64,000 bases of DNA from Euryodendron excelsum (taxonomy: Eukaryota > Streptophyta > Magnoliopsida > Ericales > Pentaphylacaceae). The stretch's first letter is position 1, and each line of letters starts with the position of its first letter. Below, one piece after another: positions 12,401-26,760 of the stretch. The notes below the pieces were generated by a model. It made no database searches and was not told the DNA's origin. It saw only the letters and a list, made by a program, of their open reading frames with translations. A program made the translations under genes and the position numbers. Location: assembly GCA_033060915.1 (NCBI GenBank), contig CM065397.1:12511001-12575000 (forward strand), in the 5' to 3' direction.

Positions 12401-15400
12401 GTACCATCCTCCGTAGGATCTAGTGGTTTTGTCTTAAGAAGAATGCGGAACAACCAAGATTTCCATCGAATCAATAGGCCATATCATTCGCCTACAAATT
12501 TCTCAAACTTCACCATAAACAAATCTCCCACTAAAAAATACTAATCTGCTATGGATTAGGGAGGATTATAGTAAGGAATTGTTGGGTGATAAGGAATACG
12601 GGAAATGGAATGGCGATTAACTACCTTGGTTTCCCCATCCATTTGAGGATAAAATACATTGCTAAATTGAAGATTAGTTCCAAGCTTATTCCATAAATTT
12701 TTTCAAAAATGACTCAAAAATGCCTTAGTTATGCCATGCAAATGAGTTACATCCCAAAAAAAATTTTAGCTACATGAAATGCATCAAAGTTCTTTTGATA
12801 AGGAATGCCACTAGTCATTGTAGAAAACTTATCAGATCTCAAAAATAAGGAGTCTAGCTTTTTGGCCATTTCAAACTTTTCCAACACAAAATTCATATAA
12901 ACATCTCTCCAATGTCTAAAATGTTTTATCAAAGGAGTATAAAAACACACTTTGTGAGAATGGCCATTTAGTGATTGACAATCTTTACACTCACTATGCA
13001 ACTCCTTGTGTTCGAGTGGATTCCTGTGTGGTTGCACATTTAACATTGGAGAAAATCTATCAGGAATTTCCTCAGAGGTAAAGTTTGGAAAATCACAAGG
13101 TAAAGCTTGGACTTTCCTAAGCATTTCAAATACATCTTTCACCTCATTACCCACTAAAGACTAGTGGCATGAGTCTTATCCTTATAGGGATATTCACTAA
13201 GGACAAATTTAGACTCAACTCTACTTTGGTTTGTGGGTTGTTGCACTACCTTCTTGGGTATCTTTGCATCCTTTTGGGGATTCAAAGTTATCACAAATTT
13301 ATCTTTCTTGAAGGTATATGTGTTCTTTTTTTATCATGTTGAGTATTTCTATCCAACTGTCAAGGACACCCTAACAAGATGTAGCAAGCATCTAGTGAAA
13401 TTACATCACACCAAACTTCATCATTATAATTCTTCCCAATGAAGAATTTCACCAAACACTGATGAGTGACAAGAATTTCATCTCCTTTAAACCATACCAA
13501 CTTGTAAGATTTGGCCAATTTCTCAGTTTTCAAGCTAAGCTTGTCAACCATCACTTGAGAGAGAAAAATTTTAGTGCTTTCGTTTTCAATAATAACTGAG
13601 CACAACTTTCCCCATATGTGCAAGTAGTGCAGAAGACACTTTGCCTCAACAACTTATCCTCATACGAGACTTCAGGAGTAATCATGACAGGTTGACTCAC
13701 AACATTTGTGTTTTGAGAAGGTGTATCCATTCCTAACCGACCATCATATGAGGTCTTGGATTTGCTTGATCGCCTGTTGTTGGCGACAGAATGCATCTTG
13801 CCAAGACTCTACTATAGGGTTTGGATTGGTGGTATTGGACATGGGAAAGGACACGAACAACAAACTTCTCACAACCTAATGCACTGTTATGACAATCTAG
13901 GAATGAAATGCCAGCAACTACTAAGATGGTAATGCAATGCAAGTATATTAGTGGATGCAAACATGCAATCTGACATTTTGATGAAAAAAAACTAACAAAG
14001 AATGCCAAAAGCCTAGGACAGCAATATGCTCCCAAACAAGTGTATTTTCTCACACACAATTTTTATCAAACAACTGATATGCAGAAAACACGTGTAGAAA
14101 TTTGTGAGAAAAACATAGCAACTACAAGCTCTGATACTAATTGATGCAGTCCTAGGTTTAGAAAAGATGCTCTCATACCAAATAGTGCAATCCTAAAATT
14201 ACAATGCATGAAACTCTAAAATACAACTGGAAAACTCTATGAAATGAAGCTCAAGCACCTCAAATTCAGCAAGTATATCATTCCCAAAATAATAAACAAA
14301 TAAAAAATAATAGACATTCACACAATTTGAAAAGGTATGAAAGTAAACAAACCACTTAATAGACTTTATTTGAAAACTGATTGATAACATACAGCTTACA
14401 AGAATTAAAACTTACAACCAAACCTATGTATCAAAGCATCTTTTCCTAAACCTAGGATTGCATCAATTGGTATCAAAGCTTACAATTGCTGTTTTTTTCT
14501 CACAAATTTTTGCACGTGTTTTCTGCATATCAGTTGTTTGATAAAAATTGTGTGTGAGAAAATACACTTATTTGGGAGCATATTGCTGTCCTAGGCTTTA
14601 GGCATTCTTTGTTAGTTTTTTTCATCAAATGTTAGACTGCATGTTGTTTTGCTTCCATTAGTATACTTGCATTGCATTACCACCCTAATAGTTGCTGCCA
14701 TTTCATTCCCAGATTGTCATATCAGTGCATTAGGTTGTGAGACGTTGTTGTCCGCGTCCTTTCCCATGTCCAATACCACCAATTCAAACCCCATAGAAGA
14801 GTCTTGACAAGATGCATTCCGTCGCCAACAACAGGATCAAGCAAATCCAAACACAAATCTAAGAACTCACTCACATGGATGTCGGTTAGGAGTGAATACA
14901 CGTTCCCAAAACACAAATCTTGTGAGTCAACCTGTCATGATAACTCCTGAAGTCTCATACGAGGATAACTTGTTGAGATGAAATGTCTTCCGCACTACTT
15001 GCACATCTAGGAAAAAGTTGTGCTTAGTTATCATTGAAAACGAAAGCACTAAAAATTTTGTCTCTCAAGTGATAGTTGACAAGCTTAGCTTGGAAATCGA
15101 GAAATTGGCCAAACCTTACAAGTTGGAATGGTTAAAGTAGATGAAATTCTTGTCACTCATCAGTGTCTAGTGAAATTCTCTATTGGGAAGAATTATAAGA
15201 ATTAAATTTGGTGTGATGTAATTTCACTACATGCTTGCCATATCTTGTTAGGGTGTCCTTGGCAGTTGGATAGAAATACCTAACATGATAAAGAAAAGAA
15301 CACATATACCTTCAAGAAAGATAAATTTGTGATAACTTCGAATCCCCAAAAGGACACAAAGATGCCAAAGAAGGTAGTGCAACCATCCCCTAATCGAAGT

Positions 15401-18400
15401 AGAGTTGAGTCTACATCTGATATTAATGAATATCACTATAAGGGTAAGACTCATGCCACTAGTCCTTTAGTGGGTAATGAGGTGAAAGATGTGTTTGAAG
15501 TGCCTAGGAAATTCTAAGTTTTACCTTGAAGTTTTAAAACTTTACCTCTGAGGAAATTCCTAATAAATTTTCTCCAGTGTTGCCTGTGCAACCACACTCG
15601 AGTCCACTCCAACATGAGGAGATACAAAGTGAGAGTCAAAATTGTCAATCACTAAAGGGTCATTCTCACAATCTGGTTTTATGTACTCCTTCACTAAAGC
15701 CTAATGAACATTGGGCAGATGCTAGCATGAATTTTGTCACAAGTTTGCTTAATAATTCTGTCTTCGTGAGATTTGAAAAGCTTTTTAAGATGGCTCATTG
15801 CATTCGCTATCAAAAGAATTTTGATGCATTTTATATAGCTAAAATTTTCTTTTAGAATGTAATTCATTTGCATAGAATAACTAAGGCATTCTTGAGTCAT
15901 TTTTAGAGAATTTTATAGAATAAGCTTGGAGCTATCCTACAGTATAACAATATATTTCATCCTCAAATGAATAGTCCAACTAAGGTAGTCTACCTCAATC
16001 GCCCTCTCATTTCTCATTTTCTATGTCGTTCATCAATTCCTTACTCTAATTCTCACCAATCCATAAATGAGCATCGTAAGGGCTACTATTTTTCAGTGGG
16101 AGATTTGTTTATGGTGAACTTTGAGAAATTTGTATGTTTTCCTCCACCTCCTTAAGGAGTGTCTTGAAGATGATAACGCTATTCAGACTTCAAAGCATAA
16201 GGGAATTCATTGGAGGTACTTTGCTCGTTGGAGAGATCGGCCATTGATGGATTGTTATTGGATTGCCCAAACCGAGCTAAGACAATGTCGAGAAAACTGG
16301 TCCCCGCAATTGTTAGAGGTTTACTCGACGGAGTCGAGTTTTTCCCACTCGGGGAGAACTGATGTAACCCAGGCTGGCAGCCACAAAATCAGCCACCAAC
16401 AACCACCTTTTTGACAATCACTCAACAGCCCTTTTCTTTTGTTTGGAAAGTAAGCAACACTTTTTTGACAATAAAGGAGAAGATAAACAGCCTCCAATTA
16501 CTCTCCAATCAGTCACTAACCAGCAGAGACAAAACAGCCCACAAATGTTGACTAATCTTTTGAATATATTATGTACTTTTCTTTTATTTAAACACCATGC
16601 AATCTGGAGTGGAGGAGAGAAGTTGAAGAATTGATTGAAGAAAAAACACTCCTACGATTGGAGCCTATCCCCCTTCCCTCTCCCCTCTTTGTTTCTCTTC
16701 TCTTTCCCCTTTCTCCCTTTATATTATTGCTGCATCCTCTTCTTTTCTTATTTGTTGAATCTTCTCTCTTTGCTACCTTCTCTCTTTCCTCCTTCACTCA
16801 TTAATCTCTCTCCTTGGCACTTCAGCCTTTCTTCTTCTCTGCATCACTGCAATTTCTAACCTATGTACTTCTTTCCCTCCCCTTAATATTTCTGCATCTC
16901 TGCAGAATTCCCTCTCTCTGATTCTTCTTCTTTCCCCTCTAGATTTCTGCCCCTTCTTCCTCTTTACTATTGCTACTGCTGCCCCTTCTCCTTTTACTGA
17001 TGCTGTCGACATTTTCTACTCAGTGTTGTTGTGGTGTTTTTCCCTTTGTTGGGGTCACATAGGTTGGTTGTAAGTTTTAATTCTTGTAAGCTGTATGTTA
17101 TCAATCAGTTTTCAATAAAGTTCTATTAAGTGGTTTGTTTACTTTCATATCTTTTTTGTGTATTATCTTTGATTTGTCTATTATTTTGGGAATGATATAT
17201 TTGCTGAATTTGGGGTGTCTGAGCTTCATTTCATAGAGTTTTCCAGCTGTATTTTAGAGTTTTATGCATTGTAATTCTAGGATTGCATTATTTGGTATCA
17301 GAGCATCTTTCCTAAACCTAGGACTGCATCACCATTGTAGCATATGGGAGTTAACCTTACCACTGTAGCGACCCATTAGCTTCACTACACCAACACCATT
17401 CTCAGCGCTTTCAGCTTCAACATGCGCAGCATTGATGGCTCGTTGAGCTTCCTCCACAGCAGTATCAAAACCAAATGATCTGTCAATGACCTGAATGATA
17501 ACAAGATCAGATGCAAGAACTGTTATGGAAGATGATACAAAGGCTTTCAAAAAATGAAAGATTAATTTTTTTTCAGAAACAACAGCAGAGTAAAAGCCAA
17601 AGTGCTTTTAAAAACTTGGTCAAAGTGAAAGAACTCCAACATGAAAGCAGTTAGCATTTGAGTATTAGTACATGGGTTTTCACAAATGGTGGGGGAGCTA
17701 TTTTGACTCAGCAACAATTCATGCATACAAGATAACAAATACCGGAATGTCATTATCAATTGTTTTTGGGATTCCAGCAACTGCAACTTTAAGACCACGT
17801 CGTCTAATTTCCTGCATGAAGAGGATGTAAATGAACGACCTTCAGTTATACTGTTCTGTTCAATTAATGCAATCGACTAGAATGAGAGAAGGGGAGGATC
17901 AGGTGAAAAACATGAAAAGATATCCGTACTTCAGTGAAATAAACGAAAAATTGAGCTTAAATTTATGTAGTCAAGGAATATCTAGACAGTTGTCCTCATT
18001 TACAGCCGTGGAAAAGTGCCACGAGCATCCTCATATTGACAAGAACAACACGGGCAATAGTCTTTTTACATGAGCATCTTCATCAGAGAGTTATCATAAA
18101 TTACCTTATGCCTCGTGAAAATTTGAAAGGAGGATTGGTATATGTAGAAGATATTGAAAGGGTGGTTTGTTCAATAGAGGTTGTAGGACATGAATGACTA
18201 ACAGGTGAGGAATATGTAAAGCAACAGAGAAGATTGGAGACATATGAGAGAATTTAATTCTTTAAACTGATCAGAGTTAACGAAGAAATCGACCGTTCGC
18301 AGTGATGATTGCAAACAGGTGGCAGAAACCATGTTCACCACAAAAGTGGACTGCTAGAGTAAAAATTAAAAGCTTGGCCACAGTTTTATTTTATCGTGGG

Positions 18401-21400
18401 GTGCCCAAATAGGTGGATTAAGGCCTTTAGCAAATCATAGTAAAGAGGTTGTAGGACATGAATGACTAACAGGTGAAGAATATGTAAAGCAACAGAGAAG
18501 ATTGGAGACATATGAGAGAATGTAGTTCTTTAAACTGATCAGAGTTAACGAAGAAATCTACCGTTCGCAGTGATGATTGCAAACAGGTGGTAGAAACCAT
18601 GTTCACCACAAAAGTGGACTGCTAGAGTAAAAATTAAAAGCTTGGCCACAGTTTTATTTTATCGTGGGGTGCCCAAATAGATGGATTAATGCCTTTAGCA
18701 AATCATAGTAAAGAGCTCTATCCTTGGGAAGTTTTCGAAAGCAATCTAATTTTAGCCTTCCATGTCAGTGAAACTGGTTAGTAAATTGCATGTTGCTCCT
18801 ATTATATACACACAGAAAAGGAAAAAAGAAGACCTCATAGATTGCAGCGGCTCCTTTTTGAGTTCCATCCCCTCCAATTATATAAACCTGAACCATTAAA
18901 AGCCATTTTATCACTTTCAGTACAGGGGCATTGCATGCTGAATCAGTAACAAAAATACTGAACCGCAATCTTTGCATAAAACTTCTCATACCTGGTTAAT
19001 CCCACGGTCTTGAATGCTATCTACTATCTTTGAGGTATCATGCCCTCCTCGTGACGTCCCAATAATTGTACCACCACGTTTATGAATGTCATTTACAACC
19101 TTCGGTGTTAAAGGAACAGTATTTCGTGAATAAAAACCCCTATATCCTCCCTACAAGTGACCAATAAAATCATTAGCTGGCAAGACCATAAAATCATGGA
19201 GTACAAAATCTCAGCTTACGGTAAACAAATCAGAACCCATAAAAATATTTATACCTAAAATAATAGACAAGTATCAACTGAGAATAAGGGTTTGTATATG
19301 CTCACTGCTTAGATATATGTTGAGAACTAGACTTGGCATGGTATTCTGCATTTTTCTTCTTATGTAGTATAAGAGTTGTATTAAGAAGCATTAAAGGGGA
19401 TTGAACAAATATACAAAATGCAAAAATAAGATGTCAGCATATAAAGCTTTGTGCTTCACACAACTCAATAATTTTTACAAAATCCAAAAAAATAGCCTAG
19501 ATTGGGATTGACCCTCCCCGAAAGCCAGCTTTACAAAATAGAAAAAGAATTACTTATCAGCCCATACAAAGGTAACTTCACAGATACTTTGGAAAATTGT
19601 CATATTCCACCCTTCCAAAATCACCCAATACAAGCATAAAAGGGAAAGCTGCCAAGCCCTCCTCCTCCTCATACCCACCCGAGCTCCCCACCAACTACAC
19701 AAAGTCTCCTCCATTCCCCACGAGCAAACCTAAGACATCACAAAGATGGTCAATCATGGCCAAAACTCTCTAACTACAAACAAAGTAAAGACGAATATGA
19801 GGCAGCGGTTCTCCATCCTTTTTGCACAAGCAACAGCAATTATCACACAAAAACTCCACCTTCAACGGCACTCTATAAGACCAAATCCTCTACCAAGGAA
19901 AGTCCGCCACTATGTTTCCCACAAAAGGCTGATAAAAGACTTCACTCCAAATTTTCCATTATGAGATACTACCCATCAGATATCATCCTCCCCCCTCCCC
20001 ATCCCTCTAATTGAGTAAACTATCTGTAGCAACTTCCCAATCTTGCAAATTCCTCCTGAAAGGAATATCCCAAACCACTGGATTATTTGCCATATGCTGT
20101 TAAAGTTTCAACCTATCTCCAACCCTAGCTACCAAGGTCGACCCCAGCTACCATGTGATGTATCCCACAAAGTCCTCCCAAACAGACTGATTGACTTTCG
20201 ACAACCCTCTCCCATAAGACAACTAGAGCTCTAGAATTGCCCAAGCACCCTGTGAGGATTCATACTTAACTTCTACCACCCTCTACCAATATCTCTCCCT
20301 TCCGCACACATATATCTAAATCCACTTCCACTAAAGCGCCTGGTTAAAAATGTTTAATCTTCTAAGTTCTAATCCACAAAACCCCTACTCTAATAGGCAA
20401 ACTAATCGTATCCCAATCAACCAAGTGATATTTAAATTCCTCGCCAACTCCTTCCCAAATAAAGTTTCGTTGCAATTTTTCAAGCTTTCTAGCCACAGAT
20501 GAAAGAACTCAAAATGGAAGCAAGAAATACCTTGGCAGGCTAGACAAAGTACTCTTGATTGTGTTAGCCTTGCCCACTTTCGACAAATATTGTCTCTTCC
20601 ACCCAGCCAATCTCTTCTGATCCCTCTCAACCAACCCCTCCCAAATAACTTTTGAGATCCCAACGGCCATCCCAAATAAAATAGGGGAAAAGAAACCAAT
20701 CTACACCCAAAGATAGAAGCTAACTCCTCTAAATTAGCCACCTCACCTACCGGAATCATCTCTGATTTATCCAGATTCACCTTTAGGTCCAACAACCTCA
20801 GAACCTATGTAACAGATTTGTTGAGTGCAAGCACGAGAGAGCCTAATGTAAAAATACTCAGGGTTGAGAGCGTGGTAAGAGAGCCTATTAATAATCTATA
20901 AAATACATTCTTACAAAGATAAATGTGTAAAATATACATGTACATATACAAATACTATTATTTATGAATTGACAAATAATGACATAAATGTAGTAATTCA
21001 TGAAAACAGAGCAGGCATTACTTAGGCAATGCCGACCAGCACTTCAACCGCTGAAATAGCATCTATTTATTTAAAGAATTTTCAATGGTGCCTGACAGAC
21101 ATTTATTACAACTATTATTTTAAAAGGGCAGCCCAATGAACAGGAAAAAAAATTGTTGAGCAAGTATTATTAGCTTTTTAAACCACAACTAAATATGATA
21201 TACTCAAGTCCAATTGTCATTTGTTACTACAAGATAAAATTAACATTATTAATTCCTAAAACCTTGGGTTTGCAGATTCAACATTCCATCACCCACGTTG
21301 CCAAGGCATCATCATGACCACTAAGGCACATTTTTGTAACTTCAAAATACAAAAATACTCTTAACATCAAAAGAAACTATCAATTTTGAATCAACAATGA

Positions 21401-24400
21401 TCTGTGGGGAATTGTGATACGTGTATTTCACAAGAAACTCTTACAATTAAAAGTTTCCTTTGATTCGTAATTTTTTTAAAATCAACAGTTACAGTTTGAT
21501 TTTAGAAATTCCTTTTGATGTCCATATGCACAATCACCGGCTGAGCAGTAAATGTGTGGCATGTTGGGCACTGGTGGCATCCATAAAAGGATGGTTATTG
21601 GATGGACCAAGTTCATTTCACTCACCTCTGCTTCCATTTCTATGTTTATAATCTAATATCCAAGCATATCTTCAGCAGAACCCTCTCTTTTCTTAATGCA
21701 TTACACAACCTTACCTACATTGCTACATGGATTGTACTTAAAGACCACACTCTAAACAGCAAGTAACACAACTGTGTCATAAAAAATATATTCTTAAACA
21801 ACATGCATAACATAAGCTTCATAAAACTGATAACTCCAAGATTAAGAAGCCATAATGATATTGTTGAACAATCTACATAAGAAGAGCTGACGAAGCTAGT
21901 AAGTCCAACATCCGAAATATAATCAAAGAAGCCATTGCCCATTATTTTGAAGTATTCCAGAATCAAATCAACAGAGTTGCTACTCTTATGTTGCAATTCG
22001 CTACAACAACAAAGAAAGGGCTTTCACTTTAATTTCTGAAATCTCTCTCTCAAAGACCACACAAACCCATAATATAATGAAATTGATTCCATAATGCAAC
22101 TGAAAATATATATCACGAAAGACATTCTCTTGATACCTTGGACAATAGAGAAGTAATCTTAATATCAGTTGTGAAGAGTTTGTGATAGGGAATGGTCTGC
22201 ATATTGGTAGCTAACCACATTGGGGCAGTGGTGTTAGATATAATAAATGCATGTTATGTAGTTTCTTTTTCTGTTCTGAGATGATTGCAAGACATGCTGC
22301 AAAGCCATGTTTCGGCTTTATGTAGGCAGTATAGATTGAAATTTTGTTCTAAAATCCCACATATAAAAACTCTTGAACATGGATCATGTTTTCGCAACCC
22401 AAATATTTGTGGATGACACAGTTTTAAATTTAACTGCAAGCTAGAGTTCTGCTGCATACGGGACTATATGTAGACATATTTACACATCTAATGTATCAGT
22501 AGCATAGTTTGAACCTGCATCTCTCGCCAAAGAAATTGTATGTAATTCTTTGTTAACCATGTGTTATAAAGATTACTGACAAATTAAAGCTTTCGTACCA
22601 CTATCTACAGCTTCACAAGCAAATTTTCATCAAGGAAACTTAGAAGGCATTGGATAAGGAAATATAAAATAAGCACTTAAAATGCATGTTGAGATAAGCA
22701 GTAACTGAACACAAAGGTTATACACTATCCACTCACTCACTTCTATCCCAAGGACTTTGTTGACGCCATACATGTGGTAGAGGCCGCATACAATTTCCCT
22801 GATAACTGTGTTCAGCCCAGGGCATAAACCGCCACATGTTACAATACAAGCATGCACCTCATCTGAATCAAAATACACCTGAGAATCATTGAACAACTTG
22901 TCTAAGCAAAGACTTATGGTAGGTTTGTCATTCTGTAGCCGTTGTACGGAACAACAGAACATACCTTTTGTCGAGGTCCACCCCGTCGAAAATGTATTCC
23001 TCTTGGACTATCCTTGTGAACAACAATCTGTCGGGAAGCAAAAGACACAGGTTGTAGCAATTTATACTCTCTTGCATCTTAACTGCACATTTATTTATAT
23101 AACATAATAAAACAAAACAAAAACCTTTTGGCCTTACATGGAACAACCAAGCCTGAGCTGGAAAATGGTAGCACTTACTTACCACTACCGCCCCACCCCC
23201 CCCCCGGGCCTCTTCTCTCTCCCTCTCTCTCTGTCTCTCTCTCAGCACCAAAAAATAAAAATAAAAGAAGAGGCCTAAAAATAAAAGGCACCTGAGCAGC
23301 TAACCACCAATAGACAACCCAAGAACACTTCTCTATGCTGTGTTCCTATCACATATACATACATATATATATATATACTTCTCTATAATGTGTTCCTGTC
23401 ACACACACACACATACGTATATGGAAATGTCAATTGCTTTTCCACTCTCTCACTGTGAGAGCGTCACATTTCATTGGATTTAAGAGTTGGGACCGAAACC
23501 AGAAAATACCAGTTGTGTTGCTTTGCCGCCATTACAAGTGAGCCAGAGTGCTTTTTAAAAACAAAAACTAAAGTCAGATGAAACAAAAGACAACATGGAA
23601 AAAAATAAAATATTTAATATCTATCTAATGTAGAAAACAACTGGGTAACAGCGGGAAAAAGTCATTCTAGCTTTATATATCTATTTTAATTAAGATTTCA
23701 AATACATTTATCCACATTCGTTATGTAGCTTAAGTTTAAGGGTGATACATAACGTTGAAATTTACTATTTTTAAATAGCTTGTAGTAATTATATATAGAT
23801 TTTTTTTTAACTTGGTCACATGCAAATTAATTTATGCTCATAATCATAATAATGTTTTTTTTTTTTTTTATTGCACCAGAAAAAATGTAGAAACTACTAC
23901 AATATGGTCAATATAGTATTTTGGTATCAATCATTTAAACTTACAAATGAATTGGTACGTGAAAAGGAAGTGAATTTAGGATGTACCATGAACTCACATT
24001 CTAGATTCAAGTTTCCCTCAGCAAGCTCCAAACGTAACTGATAACTACAGTTTATGGATAATTATAATTATTCAAAGGTTTACTTTAAAATAGTGGGTCT
24101 AACGTGACATATAAATTTTTTTAAACTTGGTTACATACAAAACTATTTATGCACACAAATCTACATAAAAAAAGCTTTTAAATTTAGCGTAGCAGAAAAA
24201 TTTGTAGAAAGCTACTACAATATAACCAATTTTTTATTTTGGTACAAATTATATAAACTAACAAATGAATTAGTAAGTGAAATAGGAGCGAACTTTACGA
24301 TGAACATAAATTTAAATATTCTAGGTTCAAGTTTCACTGATATACTCTGAATTTCACTTAGAAAACCATGTGTCCTTACTCCTCCACTCACATGAGGGTG

Positions 24401-26718
24401 GGTCTCTCACCTGTTAGGTGAGATATTTGACCACACCTAATATAGGAGAGTCCAACATTATGTAAGTGGTGGAAAGATGACGTGGTGTTTAGGAGTAGTA
24501 AATAATTTTTTCATGATTATGGGTCTAGCATAATTTATCACATAACATATTACTGTATGTGAAAATGTGAGATAGTCATATCAATATTAGTTTTTCAAAA
24601 GTACAATATAACAAAGGAGACGTCATTTGTCTTTTCATCGTGTCAAGTGTCAGATTGTATAACTCTCTCTCGGTTGCCCATTACACTTTAGAAGAGACTA
24701 AACACCTGGCAAGCTGTCATGGCGCCTGTGGAATGTCAGCTGTGCTTAGCATTCCTCATATATATATATATATATATAACTAGATTCTCTCTCTCTCTCA
24801 CAAACATCCGCACATGTGCAACAACAAACAAAAACTAGCACAGGGCACACAAGTTTTTACATATTTGTAGTTCTTCCAACACACGTGTTATTTCAATCCT
24901 ATTTATGGATGGTGATAAGTTTTCTTTGTGGCCCACCTCACTCTCACTCTCACTCTCTCTTAAGCATACATATCTCAGGGAGAAAGAGAGAAGCAAGCAG
25001 CAGGAATTCAACTAAAATTCAATAAATAAATTTTTTTTGACAACTAATGTCAGAGGAACCAAGCAAGTTGAGAAGCAGACCTCACCTTTTGGGGTACAGT
25101 ATCATCCACGTGAACAAAATACTGCCTGAGACCAAAAAAATATTGTTAAAAGTCATTAAGTTTAATCAAAGATCATTCAAGATAGCTAGCAATTACTGTT
25201 GCATGAGCAGTTGAGATCAGTTTAAAGTCCAAGAAAAGTAATTTTGACTTACTTCACAACAGAATATGCAGGATTGGATCGCAATGGATTGGGATAGGTC
25301 TGCATGCAACCAAGCACAAAAAAACAAACAGAACATATGTGACTCAACTTGGATTGCAGAAGATTATAATGGAACAACTAAAGACTTATACTGGCACATA
25401 TCTATAATGATAATCACCCATACACTTGACAAAAATAATGTTAAGAATGGTTAAGCAGGATTTTCACATCAATACAATCTCTGTTTTCTCCTATGTAATC
25501 AGGAATATTAGTTTAAAAAAATAAACAGTAAGTTGGCGAACTAGCTGCATCTCTTGTGGGTCGACCCGTGAACGGGTGCCACCATCAATTGCATCTATTG
25601 CACCCGGTAGGCTGTTAGTCGCAAAGAACAAGAAATGGGAGTATTATTTCAAGGCAGTACTGAAGTTGATTAGATGTCGGCAAGAGTTAGCAATGGAGGT
25701 GCCACAAAAGGTTGGAGGTTGCAAGGATTTCTTGCATGGTTTGCCAATATTCCAGTAAGAGAGGAACATAAGGATACTAAATGATAAATAGTTCCTCGAA
25801 TTTTCAAAAGGGTACCACCACGCACGAGAGAGAGTTGTGGATGCAACCATTTTAGCATAGCCCCACCCTTTTTAAACATTTATGTGAATGTCTGCTTGTG
25901 TGTGCGTGTGTGTGTGTGTGCATATGTGCCCTCATCCATCAAGAGCTCAAATTTCAAATCTTGGTACGAAGTCCCTTTTTCTTCTGTATTTTGTTTTCTG
26001 GCTTTCTCTACCTTGCAACTTTCTTAGAGCCTCCCCCCGTGCAACCTTAGGCCTCCTGCAGACTGCATTTGCAAGATTTTCTATTGCTATAAAATTTTTC
26101 TTGTTTTGATGATTAAGAAACTGCTAAATTTATTCGCATGCTCCTAGAGCCTTAAATAAACACACAAATCCATTTCTTATTCAATTTTTTATTTTTTATA
26201 AGTAGTCCATTTCTTATCCAAAATCAGCCTATTTGTTCTGCAATATTAAAAATGTCCGGCAAAGAGATTTTGCAAAGGGCTGTAGTCTTGATATGCAATG
26301 CATCCCAATAATAAACAACATAAAAGAAGCATACATTTTAATAACTCTATAGCACATTTACTCAATGCTTATTTTGCATCCCTGCATGATCTTCTCAGGT
26401 TTCACGATATTCACTCTCAGATCAGTTACAGAAGTATTCACCGAAAATTTACCCAGACAACTAAAAAATAAAAATTAAAAATTGGGCATTATATATATTT
26501 TTATACGTGTATATTTGTTTCAGAATTCTCCTTTTCACACTTTCGCATGGCCATGTCTGCTTTTACGCATACACGTCTGTGATCGAATTGATAAGCAACA
26601 TCAGACAAAATCAAATGGAACCAATCCATAGTCGACGAAAACAAAAGATGTTGAAGCGCAACATTATACGAATCAACGTTAATCTTCAAATCGAATCACA
26701 TACACATACATAAATAAC

Positions 26719-26760
<42 letters not shown>

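Larger units (their letters stand above)
10624..17331. mobile_element. Palindromic Ty3/gypsy insertion in PFK intron 9 (TSD CCATT)
   Basis: 6.7-kb unit flanked by an exact 5-bp duplication CCATT (10619-10623, 17332-17336). Its left end is TGATGCAGTCCTAGG and its right end is the reverse complement, CCTAGGACTGCATCA, so both outer ends are the LTR 3' (U5) terminus. From a junction near 14436, two copies of the same element run outward. The minus-strand copy goes to 10624: partial LTR 14142-14436, PBS about 14128-14139, internal region, LTR 10822-11880, then leader and LTR-tail fragments. The plus-strand copy goes to 17331: LTR tail to 14465, PBS 14468-14479, internal region, LTR 16360-17331. 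Both copies carry protease, integrase and (plus copy) chromodomain-like remnants, and both lack RT/RNase H. All frames are broken. Confidence 0.85.

Noticed and set aside
25555..25760. Possible retroelement or gene fragment in PFK intron 1
   Set aside because: Some stretches look coding-like, but no motif of any family could be matched with confidence.
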